DNA of 64,000 nucleotides. Origin: Nymphaea colorata (lineage: Eukaryota; Streptophyta; Magnoliopsida; Nymphaeales; Nymphaeaceae). This document shows positions 50,789-62,585 of the stretch, in pieces. The notes beneath the pieces were generated by a model. The model saw nothing but the letters and a program-made list of their open reading frames with translations. It did not search any database and was not told where the DNA came from. Made by a program: the position numbers and the translations under genes. The stretch covers positions 7,478,713 to 7,542,712 of the forward strand of contig NC_045142.1 in NCBI RefSeq assembly GCF_008831285.2, in the 5' to 3' direction. The number at the start of each line of letters is the position of its first letter. Position 1 is the stretch's first letter.

Positions 50789-50871
50789 GGCTCATGTGTA
50801 AGGGTTTGAGAGAGAAGCAACAAAAATCATCCACTGTAAACCCTCTTCAAGAGTAAGACTCAAGCCTCAAA
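49331..50871. other. Intergenic DNA; compound microsatellite at 50719-50784
   Basis: No gene. A (TA)n run at 50719-50752 passes directly into (GA)n to 50784. Around 50540-50590 the words caaggtcaattatgattcga and ttctcatagg resemble a tRNA box B context, so a SINE remnant is possible. 50280-50440 is GC-richer repeat-like text (accgcctggcagaaggg, cccccgcactggccattgcc). Confidence 0.4.
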
Positions 50872-51010
50872 GGGCATAGCATAACTGGACATAAGACATT
50901 TCACACTCAAGGTATCTAAGCTTCAAATCTCATGGTCACTGTCATGTTCTTGCGTGTTACTCCTCTGGGCTGTAAATGGTGGCAATCACGACACAAGGTT
51001 GAAGTAGTAA
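50872..51010 (+). mobile_element. Possible tRNA-derived SINE copy, second family
   Basis: Begins caaagggcatagcataactg (box A-like), with aagcttcaaatctcatgg (box B-like) about 45 bases on. It then reads tcatgttcttgcgtgttact, ctgtaaatggtggcaa and cgacacaaggttgaagta. A second copy at 53703-53860 repeats this order: caagggacatagtgcagctt, cattgtgttactcttgtga, ctgcaaatgacggtaaacac and gttgaag. Confidence 0.55.
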
Positions 51011-51344
51011 CACTCAAGCCTCTTAAGAAGGGAACTAGAAAGAACGTAACTTCCTTGATCCTCTTCCTTCCTTCAAACTCGAAATCCTTATCGTATGAAA
51101 GAGAACGGGATTCTCCATTTCACACGGTGTCTTGTACTGGGGGCGGGGCGGTCGTTTTCTCATCTAGATTGAGACCTACCCTTGCATGTGAATAACACAA
51201 AAGGTTTACCCTATGATCTGAGCTTCTTATTTGGGCCCCCCAACACATCACATGTGTTTGGGGTGCCTTAAATTACAAACATAACCCCGAAACAAGGCAC
51301 ATAATGAGAATGAAAAGTCATTTTTCCATTTTATCCTCATGAGC

Positions 51345-51540
51345 AGAGGTGGAGTTAGAAATTTTTCATGAGGGGGGTCGAATTAAAGTTTCTAAATTTT
51401 GACATGGGCCGAAGTATCACTTTTCAAAAATTTTATTGAAGATAAATAAAATTTTCTAAAATTTACATGTCAATTTCGAAAAAAAATTCTTTTGAGGTGG
51501 GGCCAGGGCCCATGCGGGCCCCCCTTGCCTCTGCCCCTAC
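51345..51540 (+). repeat. AT-rich dispersed repeat, copy of the 15053 family
   Basis: Starts gcagaggtggagttagaaat then ttttcatgagggg, ttctaaattttgacatgggc and aaaatttacatgtc, and ends ttttgaggtggggccagggc followed by ccttgcctctgccc. It has the same order and orientation as 15053-15250. Confidence 0.6.
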
Positions 51541-53225
51541 TCATGAGGGGGTAACTTGGTGCATTCTCAGGGTGTCAAACACACTCCAAACATGCACCAT
51601 GAACTCACAATTATTAAGATCAAATTGTTCAGGAGAAAAGAAGAAGAAGAAAACAACACAGTGAAGAAGAGAAGTCTAAAGTAGAAGGGCAAACAAGAAG
51701 TTCAATTGGCTATAAGAAGAAGGTCAATAGCATTATCAAAAGAAGAAGAAAAAAAAAAAACCCATTTGAGTAACAAAGACAAGAAGCAGGTGAAGGCGAT
51801 GAAATAGCAAAACCTTGAAGGGGAGGCGGCAGATTTGATCACTAAAGATGCAAAAAAGGGAAGCATGAATGGAGGAAGAAAGGAAGAATCTTTTAGTTTC
51901 ATGAAAGTGTGGAAGGACCTCCCTTTAAAGATGGTGATCAAGAAAGAAAGAAGAATGAGAAAATGGTATCAGTCTAAACTCATTCACACCCTGCAAGGTT
52001 TCATCTAAAGAAGGAAGAATGAAGAAAAGCCACAACCCAAACTCATTCACACACTATAAGGTTTCCATTTAAGTAGGTCCTTTAGAAGTGAAGGCAATAG
52101 AGGGAAAGAGATATAAAAGGACCAACTAAGCGAATTAGGACATCAAGACTTCCTAATGGTAAAAGACAACCTGTCACAACAACAAATAAACAAAAGAAGG
52201 GAGACAAAATAAAAATCAGCTTATCGCTGACATTAAAAAGGATAGTGTCGTTAAAGGTGGCCATTTCCCTGGAAAAACATCATCACTGGCATAGTCAGGC
52301 ATTGCACTCAAAAAGACATGCACAATTTGTTGATAATCTTTTAGTGACACTTTTTTCACCGACATTTGTTAGTAGTTACATTAATGAAAGTCTTACAGAT
52401 GCTTTTCCCTCTTTAATGAGGTTTTTTTTTTGTGTGTGCCACTTAGCAAATTTTGTATAGTGTTCAACCAAAAGCAAATTTTCCTTTTGAATAAAAATTT
52501 AGTTGGGAAAATGTGTCACAAGTCCAAAATATCCTCAAACACTGGAAGTGGACGAGACACTTTAACCATAGTCAGCTAGTAGAATTAACATATAGAAAAA
52601 ACAAGCAAAGAGAAGGTAGAATTTTGTTTTTCTTACTTACTAGATCATTGAAATCTTGGTCGAAAACACAGAGAAGGAGAAGAAGCTATATACTTACAAT
52701 AAGAATGTAGAAAGAATACTTAAAAGCACCAAAGGAATGTATTGCTTTACGTGGCAAGATTCTGTCACTGATTGGACTTTGTACTCTTTTGTTCATTAAG
52801 GACAAGAGAGAATCCTATGTTCAATTTAGTGAGGAGATTTCAAGATGCAAGAAAACTTCTATTCTCATGAAAGAAAGAAACGATGGGAGATTTACAAGAA
52901 CCAAATTGATGTGATATCTAGGAATATAAACAGATTGAAGATTGCCTAATCAATGTTGAAAGGGGAAAAAGTGTTAGAAAAAAGTCGAAAACCCTTCTTT
53001 AAATGGAAATATCTAGCCAGAAGTTGAAATTGAGGTATGGATGACTCATGATAAGAAATAAAAATACAAAATATTTTCATGTAGTGGCAAGATAATAACA
53101 ATATGAAAAGAACTACCACTTGTGTGGAAAAATAAAAGAACACAAAGTTAGCTGCATTCACTAAGGACATGCATGAGGAAGTAGTGAGGTTATACTTGGA
53201 AGGCTAGTGCTCTAGAGTATGAAAA

Positions 53226-53228
<3 letters not shown>
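51541..53228. other. Unassigned intergenic DNA
   Basis: No gene. Much of 51630-52080 is purine-rich (aagaagaag, aggaagaat). A few words at 52225-52370 (cgctgacatt, gatagtgtcgtt, caccgacatttg) resemble CACTA subterminal repeats, but this is weak. Confidence 0.35.

Positions 53229-53292
<64 letters not shown>
53229..53292. repeat. (TA)n microsatellite
   Basis: About 32 uninterrupted TA dinucleotides. The overlapping minus-strand ORF is an Ile-Tyr run of no significance. Confidence 0.95.
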
Positions 53293-53296
<4 letters not shown>

Positions 53297-53552
53297 GATT
53301 TTTAACGTGGAGAAATAGCACCTGGATTGAAAGTTTGTCACTCATCCGAAGGTGTAAATTAAACTCCAACATATTACCTCATCCCAAGAGCTTATGCCTG
53401 ATTTGGTTTGCACAAGTAGGGCAGGGCATCGGGCCGGCCCGATAGGGAGTCGGGCTTGAGCCGGGTTGCAGCCTATGACTGCAGCTGGGCCCTACCCAAC
53501 TGCCTGAAACCTGGGCTTGGGTTTGGCCTGATTAAACTATCATAATTATAAC

Positions 53553-53593
<41 letters not shown>

Positions 53594-53702
53594 GTAATTA
53601 TACATACAAATAAAAAATATAAAAAATAAGTGATCATATGAACAGAGATTGGATCCTTTTAGATACAACTGCATATAGTTGAATTCTAAGTATAAAATGA
53701 GG

Positions 53703-53860
53703 GCCTCAAGGGACATAGTGCAGCTTGCGACAAGGTAGCTCACACTCAAACGAATCATGTGGTTGTTGTCATATTTCATTGTGTTACTCTTGTGAACTGC
53801 AAATGACGGTAAACACGACCCCCAAGTTGAAGAATGTATCATAAGCCTACTAAAGGCCGA
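53703..53860 (+). mobile_element. Possible tRNA-derived SINE copy, second family
   Basis: The ordered landmarks shared with 50872-51010 are gcctcaagggacatag, cacactcaa, gttactcttgtgaactg, aaatgacggtaaacacga and aagttgaag. The tRNA-like box B is more decayed than in the other copy (caaacgaatcatgtgg). Confidence 0.5.
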
Positions 53861-54995
53861 AGCATGCTTGAAAGACATAAAGGTATGATACTATTGAGGG
53901 TTTTATGTCCAAGGCACTAATAAGTTTTTAAGAGGCGGTTGATATGTAAATAATGAAATGACTATGAGGTACCAATGTAAAAATAAGCAAGGTTGTATGG
54001 GCTGGTGGCTTCTATGTATCATACCTTTATGTCTGGGCTAGCAGCGCTGCTGACGATAGGATGGGAAAAGCCACTGGGCCTCCCCCTACCCTGTTGATTC
54101 AAAAGAAAAATGAAAGGGAAAAATCATCAGGTCAATGACCACCGCTCCGATTCAAGTATTGCGTGACTCTCGATAGTCAGAATCATCTTGACCTAATAGT
54201 TTTTATTAGTTACCCTTGAGTTCAAAGGATTTAATTTGAATGAATAAATCTAATAAATAAATAAATAAATAATAGAACGCGTCATGGAGTCCTACTCAGA
54301 TAGAACATAAAAAATAATAGAACGCGTCTCTACGACATATAATTTTATATAAGATAATTCTCTCCTCTTTTGTAGTACACACGGAAGCTTGGACTGAAAG
54401 AGTTGACTTAGAGGACGCCTTTCCCTTCAAATTCCGCATTCGCCAAACCCATTCGTATCACATGACAACGACCGCCGGAATATTGAATTCTCCGCAATAC
54501 TTTGTATTAGAATAAAAATTCCGGCGAACTGGCACAGTTATCCTCACGCGTTCTACCTACCTTTTCAAGTTGAGGGGATGATCAAAATTAGTTCGTTAGC
54601 AGGAACGTTGAATATGAGCCAAAACCAAAAAATGCTGCCTTATAACCTAAACTTTCCAAGTCCACATTATATATATATATATATATATACTCTTTATTCT
54701 GCCCATAACGGGTGGATGGTGGCCTTTTTCAAACGTTTGACTACACAAGTATATATATATATATATATATATCTCGCTTTGATTACGAGATCAGAACAGT
54801 CAAAACACTCAAAATGAATCATGCTTTAGTTCAAGTCATTTTCGTAAAAAAAAAAATTGATCTCTGCACTACCAAAATTTGATGTTATAACAGCTATTCA
54901 ATTTTTTTTACTATTAAAAACATTATTTTAAGTAATAAAACAACAAACTTAAAACATGTTTCTCATAAATCACTCATAAGATCATATCTATTTTA

Positions 54996-55093
<98 letters not shown>

Positions 55094-55643
55094 GAGATTT
55101 GAAATATGGTAGATGTTGACAGATGACTAGATATTCAAAAGTTGTACCTAAATGCGCCACAAACCGTTGTTAAACCAACACATATCCATTGAAGAGAGAG
55201 GAGAGAGAAGCTCCCATTTGGTTGCCGCCTACCATGGCTCTCCCTGTCATGGTAGCGTCGGGAGATATCGCAGGAATGACTCTCGACCCAAATGAAGACC
55301 TTCTGAACGAACCACCCCTGATGAGAGACGAGACGACGACAAGTGAGCAGAAAGGAAAAACAGAACAGCAATGGCTGTAGGAGGAGGTAATTGGTGAATG
55401 CATGGAAGATTTGGAGCTGTGGCCGAGCTATAAATTTCTGTCTAAGGGGGCATTATTGATTTATGTTTTAAGAGGCACTCATATGTAAAAGGAAAAACAG
55501 AAAAAAAAAGAGCATTAATATGCAAATATTTCTGGCTAAGGGGAATTATTATTTTGTTTTTCAAGCTTTAAGGAGCACCAATATATTAAAAAAAAAAGAG
55601 TATTAATATGCAAATAAGATACTATGCCTTTCTGTCTCCGGGC
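53861..55643. other. Intergenic DNA with several (TA)n tracts
   Basis: TA runs lie at about 54668-54690 and 54750-54771, and a long one of about 92 bases lies at 54999-55090. ataaataaataaataa lies at about 54254-54270. The small ORFs at 55135-55403 overlap on both strands and show no domain. No host gene is supported. Confidence 0.5.
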
Positions 55644-55727
55644 CCTCGTAGTGTAGTTGCTTCTCTTGATAGATTATGTAGCAAATTCTTTTGGGGAGAT
55701 TCTAAAAACCACCAAACCCTAGGAGGC
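55644..55727 (+). mobile_element. LINE reverse-transcriptase C-terminal fragment
   Basis: One open frame of 28 codons reads PRSVVASLDRLCSKFFWGDS and then KNHQTLGG. It matches the conserved plant L1-type block 'vi..id.lcr.FlWgg' that follows the RT core. It is a short isolated relic. Confidence 0.75.
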
Positions 55728-56186
55728 ATTTGATAGTATGAAATTTTGATTCAAGAATGAAAATTCCAGAATCATAATTCCTCTTCAAAGTAGAATGAAA
55801 TCAAAATTCCGGGTTTTACTTTCTTAATTTCAGAAACAAAATGCCCCATTTGTTTAATAATTCTAATTTCTTAAAAAATGAACATTTTGATTCTAAAATT
55901 CCATGATTCTGGGTATATCAAGCGCTCCTTACGAGATCCCACATGACTTAATTAGCATTTCGAGCCCATGTTTTCGGACCCCAATTGGGTCAGTTGTCCA
56001 AATTAAGTACCTTATAACAAAGAGTATGTGGACCTTCAAACTAAAATCCTACTCTTTCTGGTCATGGAAAGTTATTAGAAGGGGTTGGAGTGGTGCATGG
56101 TTTGAATCTCCCTCTTTGAACTTTTCTTCCGGAGGCAGCGAGTCAGGTCAACTTTGTTGCCCAGGCCCGGTATGTTCGAGCTGAGC
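55728..56186. other. Unassigned DNA, partly MITE-like
   Basis: 55735-55915 has inverted words (gaaattttgattc, tgattctaaaattcc) suggestive of a small inverted-repeat element. No termini or target duplication were resolved. No gene is seen. Confidence 0.3.
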
Positions 56187-56610
56187 ACTGGGGATGTCAA
56201 CAGATCAGATTCAAATCACATATATCCTTAATCATATCTGCTTTTTCGGATATTCACATATTTGGATTCAAATTTGATTAAAGAAAAGTCATATCCAAAT
56301 CCGAATCCAAAATCTATTTTTTGAATTCAATCTAACCCTGATTTTTATATCCGAATCTGAATCTAAATTTTACCGGATTTTGCCAATTTTAAATATTTAA
56401 TAGCATTAGATATATAATATTTGTCTAAAAATGAATCATATCAGATATTTATTTATATCCAAATCCAAATTCGATCAGATGCCATTTATTAAATCCGATT
56501 CCGATCCGATTTCTTAATCGGATATTATTTTTTTTTTTCATATCCAATTTTCTGGATTGGATGGGTTGAATATCCGATTTAAATAGGATATATTGACATG
56601 TACCCGTCCT
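56187..56610 (-). repeat. ATCCGAAT-rich dispersed repeat, inverted relative to 12126-12660
   Basis: Begins ggggatgtcaacag and contains atccaaatccgaatcc, ttttgccaattttaaatat, tagcattagatata and gatgccatttatt. It ends near gatatattgacatgtaccc. These landmarks are the reverse complement, in reverse order, of the 12126 copy. Confidence 0.7.
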
Positions 56611-58669
56611 CATGCCCAGCCTTCATTAGATTGACAAAGATAGAGAAGCCTTAAAATGACACAAGAATGAAATATAAGTAAAATTGGAGAAGAAAAAACT
56701 AAGAAATTAAAAATGTTGCAATCTCGTTCAGATAATAATTTTAGAATTTTGTTTATGAAAACAAGGAGTCAATATAAATTTAATAACTTAAAATCTATAG
56801 CTCCAAAAGTTCTGAAACTTAAGGGCACTTTCCATAAATATTTAACAACACACCACCAAAAATTGGGCTAATTTTAACGTGTTTAATTAGCTTTGGAACA
56901 GAAATAAAAAAAACCCTCTGCTCTGCTACAGGTTCAGGAACTTTAATTCTATTTTTCCAAGCAGGCCAAAAATCAGATTAATCACAATAATAATTTTTCA
57001 ATGATTTTTTAAAATTCAGACAAATCCTGCTGAAAAAACAGAATTTCAAGTTTGAAATTTCTGAGCTTTTCGTTTATATTTTTAAAAATAAATCTAATAA
57101 AAAAATAGAAAAAATTAACTAAATGATTCTAAATTACTGCAAATGTACAGTCAACCAACAACGTGCTACGCACCCATTGAAACGCACTAAAACATGAAAA
57201 CAAAAATGGAAATTAATAAGAAAAGAAACAAAAAACAAATGAAATCTAATTAAAATGTTCTTTAGAACTTACATATTTATTCGCTCCCTCCATAAGCACA
57301 ATCACCACAAATATAAGAGCAAAATAAACCCAAGTGAGCTTAGAGTCGTCACAAGTGTCTAACTATGTCAAATCAATATTTACTGACTAAACAAAACATT
57401 AATAAAGTTAAAAAAGAGTGGGATTCGCATAGTTTTGTGCAAAACCCTTTTAAAAAAAAAGTAAATTCATTGTAAATCTAGTTGAGAACGCGTACCAATA
57501 ACAAAAATTTACTGAACTCAACTATAGAAATATATATTCAGTCAAACCATTGAGGAACAAGGGATTATGTCATTGAATTCCAAGTCTAAATTTTACTTTA
57601 TTAATTGAAATTAAAACAATATTCAACAAAGCATCTCAATAAATTTACCCAATCACACAAAATGAAGCAAATCAAACCAGGAAAATCCCAAGAGTAAAAG
57701 GATTCCCATCTATCTGCCACAAAGCCAACCGGGATATGGCACAAACCTTGGAAGCACAAAAAGCAAGGTCAATGAACTATTCAAAATAAACTAAATAATT
57801 AAACTAAGAGATAAACTATATGATGCTCTACACTCCACCAATTCTCATCTACTCCAATGAATAAAATGAAACGCACAATATTTATCTAATTATCACGTAA
57901 ATGATACCATTTAAGTAGAATATAACAAAGTAACATGGATTGTAACACCCCCAAAGTTTCTTCAAGGGCCCTTTTGAGGTTGGAGCCGAAACTGCTAGGG
58001 GGCGGGTTGGGATCCATCGAACCAAGGGCATGAGCCCAGGAGTGGGTCGGGTTGTTATACTATGTGCATTGGTAATATGATAATAACAATAAATGAAGGA
58101 AGTTTAAGTACCGGTGATGTGTTCTAAGCAGTGTACTTGCAGTTGCTTTGATATTAACATATTCAAACATGAATTTGTTTTTATTAATCCTACACAAGTT
58201 GGGTGCGCTTTTTTATTTTTTTCCTAGTTGACTAAAGTGTACAAAATTTAAGAAAATAACTAACATAATTAATAAAGTGTTATGGAAAAATGAAAAAAAA
58301 AACTCTTTGAAAAGCACAAAAAAGTTTCTTGGTTAAATAGTTATGTACCAGCTAAAAGGATAACAAGTTAAAAATGTATCTGAATGTGCTGTCAAACCTT
58401 TGTGAAGTCATATGCTGAGTTGGTGGGAGCCTAACTCCCAGCAAATGACTTCAAGAGTATTCCATGGAAATCATGGATCAGGTCAAGGAAATGGAGGAAG
58501 AAGATGTTGGGGGGAATGAAACAAGTGATGGCCAAGAAAGAGAAGACACCGATCAACCATGAAAGGGCTTCTCAAAGGAGCTTTGATACAGGAAATCACT
58601 GGACTGTGATGGCGGGCTAGAAGATAGGCAAATCAGACAGTTCAAGTGAGCGAGAGAGTCAATTCCACC
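56611..58669. other. AT-rich intergenic DNA with one repeat copy at 57944-58062
   Basis: 57944-58062 runs from tgtaacacccccaaagtttc to gttgttatac with the core gagcccaggagtgggtcggg. It is the partner of the repeat at 8894-9080. The rest is very A-rich and holds no gene or conserved domain. Confidence 0.45.
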
Positions 58670-58875
58670 ACCCAAAGCGAAGCCCGAAAGCCCCCCTCCA
58701 ATTCCCCCTGCCTCTGGGGGTCCTGAGCTGCGTCGGTGTTAGTGATAGAATGGAACATCCTTCAACTTGGATGCCGCGTCCTATCGTCTTATGACACATG
58801 AACATAGCGCCCACGGGAATCGAACTAGAGACCTGCCTTTTACATGCCTCTAGCCCGACTGTTGAAACAAATCAG
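58670..58875 (-). mobile_element. tRNA-derived SINE copy
   Basis: On the minus strand the head contains gggctagaggcatg and then gtctctagttcgattcccgt (box B GTTCGATTCCC), at about 58860-58810. The body then reads gacgcagctcaggaccccca, gaggcagggggaattgg and gggctttcgggcttcgcttt. This is the best-preserved box B of the family whose other copies lie at 6975-7270 and 62936-63180. Confidence 0.7.
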
Positions 58876-60184
58876 ACAATTGGAGTCAAAGATCAAAAGA
58901 TGAACTTGAATATGGAGCTCTTCTAAAGAGCCATTGCCCTTGTCATTGTTTCATAATATGGTTTTTTCTTGGCTTGTTTTGTTTCATATTGTGAACTTCA
59001 AGTTTCTACGCACGTCATATCCCTTGAGATAGTTGACAAAAATCCTACTATCTGCAATCTATTCACGTAAGTAAATTTTCACCCAAAGCCAGCAAAAAAT
59101 TTCCACTTAGCTCATGGAATTGCATCACATTTCCAGATCAAGTTTCTCATGTTATCCACCTCTCTTTTCTCTCTAATCTCATCATATATGTCCATTCTTT
59201 TTATAACTTCAACCCATTATTCATATTCGAAGCTAATCAGCCCAAGGACGTGGCATCTGCTTCATCCATGCGTACACTGAATCCATAGGTGTGTTCCATT
59301 CATGCCATCTCTGCCATAGATTTCTTATACAATTCATTACTCCATATTTAGGGGGCGGAGTCAGATTTTTTTTTTGACGTGGATGGAGTAATTATTTTTA
59401 AAATTTATACAAGGGCCTAATAATATTTTTAGAATTTTTACATAGACCAACTTAAAAAAATTCTAAAATATAAATATAAACTTTCTTTTTTTTTTTACAA
59501 AATATGAAGGGGGTCAATGGCCCCTGTCAGCCTCCGCTTCCCTCCGCACCGCCATTTGTCATTCTTGCCATTTCCAATTTGGCAAGTTACTATATGATTA
59601 ATTTCAGATCAGTCACAAAATACGTGCCTTATTCCAAAAAAATGTGAGAAAAATTTTAAAAACAAGGAAGCAGAAAAAGGAAAAAAGAAAAACACGAGTA
59701 AAGCACATTTTATTCTTTTTTTGTGTGTTTTTTCACGTTTTTTAGTATTTTTAATTGCCAGTTTTTATTTTAACATTTTATTTTCAGTCTTATAGCTTTT
59801 TAAAAATTTATTGAGTTTTTTTCAAGAAAAACAACTATGCCATAATATGCTCGAGAAAAATCTCACCGTTTTAAACCCAAAAAAGATATTTGTGGCATCC
59901 CGAAAAGGTGGTTTAATAAACGAGTCGAGTTCGAGTCAAGTTTATCGAGCGACTTCGAGTTAGCTCGACTCGTTGAACGGCCCTGGCATTAATTTACAAT
60001 GATTGTCTGAGTCATCCCAAATGAACACAAGGCAAAGTTTTTCCAAACCTTCACGACAGACATAGGCAGCCTAAAAGCCATTAACATATGACCAATTAAC
60101 TGGTAGATTACATGAAGAACCAGACATACTTTTGCCACAAAAGATGGCATTCAACCGTTCCACTCTGCCAGTCCAGAAGAAACC
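58876..60184. other. Intergenic DNA with repeat remnants
   Basis: 59349-59550 is a decayed copy of the 15053-type repeat. 59640-59900 is the partner of the T-rich repeat at 11041. 59915-59985 is a fragment of the AGCTCGA element (aaacgagtcgagttcgagtc). No gene is seen. Confidence 0.45.
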
Positions 60185-60361
60185 AGTGGCAGAGCCACAT
60201 ATAGGCTGGTGTGGGCAGTTGCCCACCCCAGCTTCTCAATTTTCTTTCAACTTTACATTAAGATCATTTAATCTTTACTTTGTTATACATGTAAGTGCCC
60301 CTTCAAGTATGAAAGCCTGTGAATCAGTGTCTCTCTAGAAATTTTTTGTGGCTCCATCACT
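60185..60361. mobile_element. Small inverted-repeat DNA element with perfect 10-bp target duplication
   Basis: The element is 177 bp. It begins agtggcagagccaca and ends tgtggctccatcact, which are inverted repeats of 15 bases with three mismatches. It is flanked by identical agaagaaacc at 60175-60184 and 60362-60371. A 9-10 bp duplication is the size made by Mutator-like transposases. It has no coding capacity. It shares internal text with the copy in the RRM intron (28200-28430). Confidence 0.88.
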
Positions 60362-60400
60362 AGAAGAAACCTTCTTGCATAATTTCTCACACTATTCCTT

Positions 60401-61526
60401 CTAATCTTCCCAGAAAATGGGTAATGGCATCATTCTCCACCCAAAAAACAGATTGTATTCTAATTCTTTATCAGAATTTAAATGGAATGGAATACCCAAA
60501 GATTTGAAGGGATTGACAACCAAACCTGATTCCTGTAACCAAATCCCACCACAGCTTTTCTTAACATTTACTTCTCTTCTTTCAGCTGAGGAAGAACAAT
60601 CCAGCCATCGGCAAAAAACGATTCCAGGATGAAGAATATCAATCCCCACAAATTTGTTGCAGTTTTAATTCTCCTCATGCAATTGTTATATCGAACTCTT
60701 CTTGAAGCCCATTAAATAGCAAGGGATAGGATCCCCTTGGCAGCAATTAAACACGAAGAAGTCACACATTTCATCATTTTTCAAACCCAGCTTTCATTCA
60801 ATCCCAAGAACAAAAGGGATTTCTTAAGAAATGTTAAGTATGCTTCAGAAATGTTAAGTATCATTGGTTGACACTTATGAGTCTCAAGGCTATTTAAAAC
60901 CTCATTCACCAAAAGCACTTGATTTTGTATAATTCTGCCCAAAAGAAATGCACCTTGTTCTTTCCCAATCACCTGTGGAAGAATCAATTTCATTCTCTCC
61001 GCCGTAAGCTTTGGAATCACCTTGTCTACAGTGTTGTGGGGCGAAAATCTTTTGTATTGTCAGCCCCTTGAAATCTAGGAATCAATATAATATGGGCTTC
61101 GTTTACTTGTTTAACCAAACTTCCAGGTTCTGAAATGATATCATTCTCCACTGTATGTCAAGAAGTTTTGGAAAAGCTCCACTTTGAATCCGGCGGGGCC
61201 AGGAGCTTTTCCATTTTCATCATGAAAGCAATTTTTTCTTTTTTAAATTCCTTCCCACTGACAGGTTGAAGAAGATACTTGTTATCTTGAATAGAAATTT
61301 TAGAATCTTCCTCCAAATGATTGAGAAGACCTTTGTCACCATCACTAATCACTGAAGAAATCAGAAAAATAGTCTTTACAGGGCCTGTGCATGGTCTACA
61401 GCTCCTCATTTCTTTCCAAAATGGTTCCTCTTCAACCAGAGTTCCCTTAATTTTTTTTCTAATTAACCGTTCATGTTCTGGGTCATATCTGGCCATCACA
61501 TTCCTGCCCTTAAATTTGGAACTCAA
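60401..61526 (-). mobile_element. LINE (L1-like) pol remnant
   Basis: On the minus strand, in pol order: 61526-61158 has VEEEPFWKEMRSC (the 'EE.FW.QKSR' linker), then LLQPVSGKEFKKEK and LAPPDSKWSFSK, a decayed 'P.S.EEI..A.F.M...KAPGPDG' block. 61020-60781 has KLTAERMKLILPQVIGKEQG and then AFLLGRIIQNQVLLVNEVL, the 'KiLa.RLk..lp.lI...Q.aFv.gR.I.dn.l...E' block. 60649-60401 has SGLVVNPFKS, the 'sGL.iN..KS' block after the active site. Frames are broken and the endonuclease is absent, so it is inactive. Confidence 0.85.
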
Positions 61527-61644
61527 AGTTAGAACGAGAGGAGGCTAATGTTGGGGGTTTTGTGTTTGTATGGAGATTTTATGCTACTAAATATATCAAA
61601 TTGAAGGTACTAAACTCAACAAACATTCTTGCAAAGTTTCATGG

Positions 61645-62585
61645 CCAATACTACCAGAAAACACCAATATCTCGCTGAAAAATTTTGGATATATATCCTA
61701 CAAGCATGTTATAAACTAAAAACATTCACAAATAGAAAAAAACAGCGTGTTATAAACTAAAAACATTCACAAATAGAAAAAAACGGGCGAGGAGATTGAA
61801 GAACAAACCTTTCTGTCTTTTAGCCAACCAAAAACGATGAAGAACACCTGCATTTGCCAGAAAAACATGGTAACCGCCAGTGAGAAGAAGAGTGAAGAGA
61901 AATGAAAAGAAGGAAAAAGAAAGAAATGAGAAGAAGGGTTAGAACTGAGTTAATATATGTTCAAATCCTCATTTAGCAATCTCTTATCACCTCGAACCTC
62001 ATGTCAAGGTAAGCAAATTCCCCCATATGAAAATTTGACTACTGAGATTTTAGATCCATGGACATCATATATGATTTTTTTTTTTTTTGGCTGATATGGT
62101 AAAGCTCCATGTTAAAATCCATGTTCAACATTGAACTTCTTAAGTCACACCTCAAATCCGTGCTTGAGATTGAGATCTTCATTTTACTTTTTGCAAGGGT
62201 AGAAAGAGAGGTTGATCTTAAACCCATGAATCTCAAAGATCATATGTCAAAATACGTCAAAGGTAACCTAACATCTTCTATAGTCGAAATTTACTTCAAA
62301 ATTTATTTAAAAAAAGTAGACTTGTTAAGTAGCCATGATTTATTCGTCACCTATTTTGCGTATGTAAATTCTTTTATGCAACGGAGGAGAAAAACTATAA
62401 ACCAAAAGTCCACAAGAGCTTTTAATGAAATGGATGGGAGTCTTAACTCTCGGCTGGGAATTGCCAAGACATCAGTAAAAATAATCTTCACTGACATTTG
62501 CCTCTGGACGTTGGTAAAAGTTGGATTCCATCGACATTGGTTTTCCCACGCGTCGGTAAATCAGTCTTTTTTTGTAGTGTGTGAC
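61645..62585. mobile_element. Possible non-autonomous CACTA-type element
   Basis: The right end reads ctttttttgtagtg, whose reverse complement is cactacaaaaaaag, the usual CACTA terminus. The preceding 130 bases repeat subterminal-like words in varying form (gacatcagtaaaa, cactgacatttgcc, gacgttggtaaaag, tcgacattggttttccc, gcgtcggtaaa). A candidate left end, actaccagaaaacacc at about 61650, is imperfect. No transposase is seen; the 165-codon ORF inside (62109-62606) has no recognisable domain. A 41-bp-period direct repeat lies at about 61707-61784. Confidence 0.45.
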
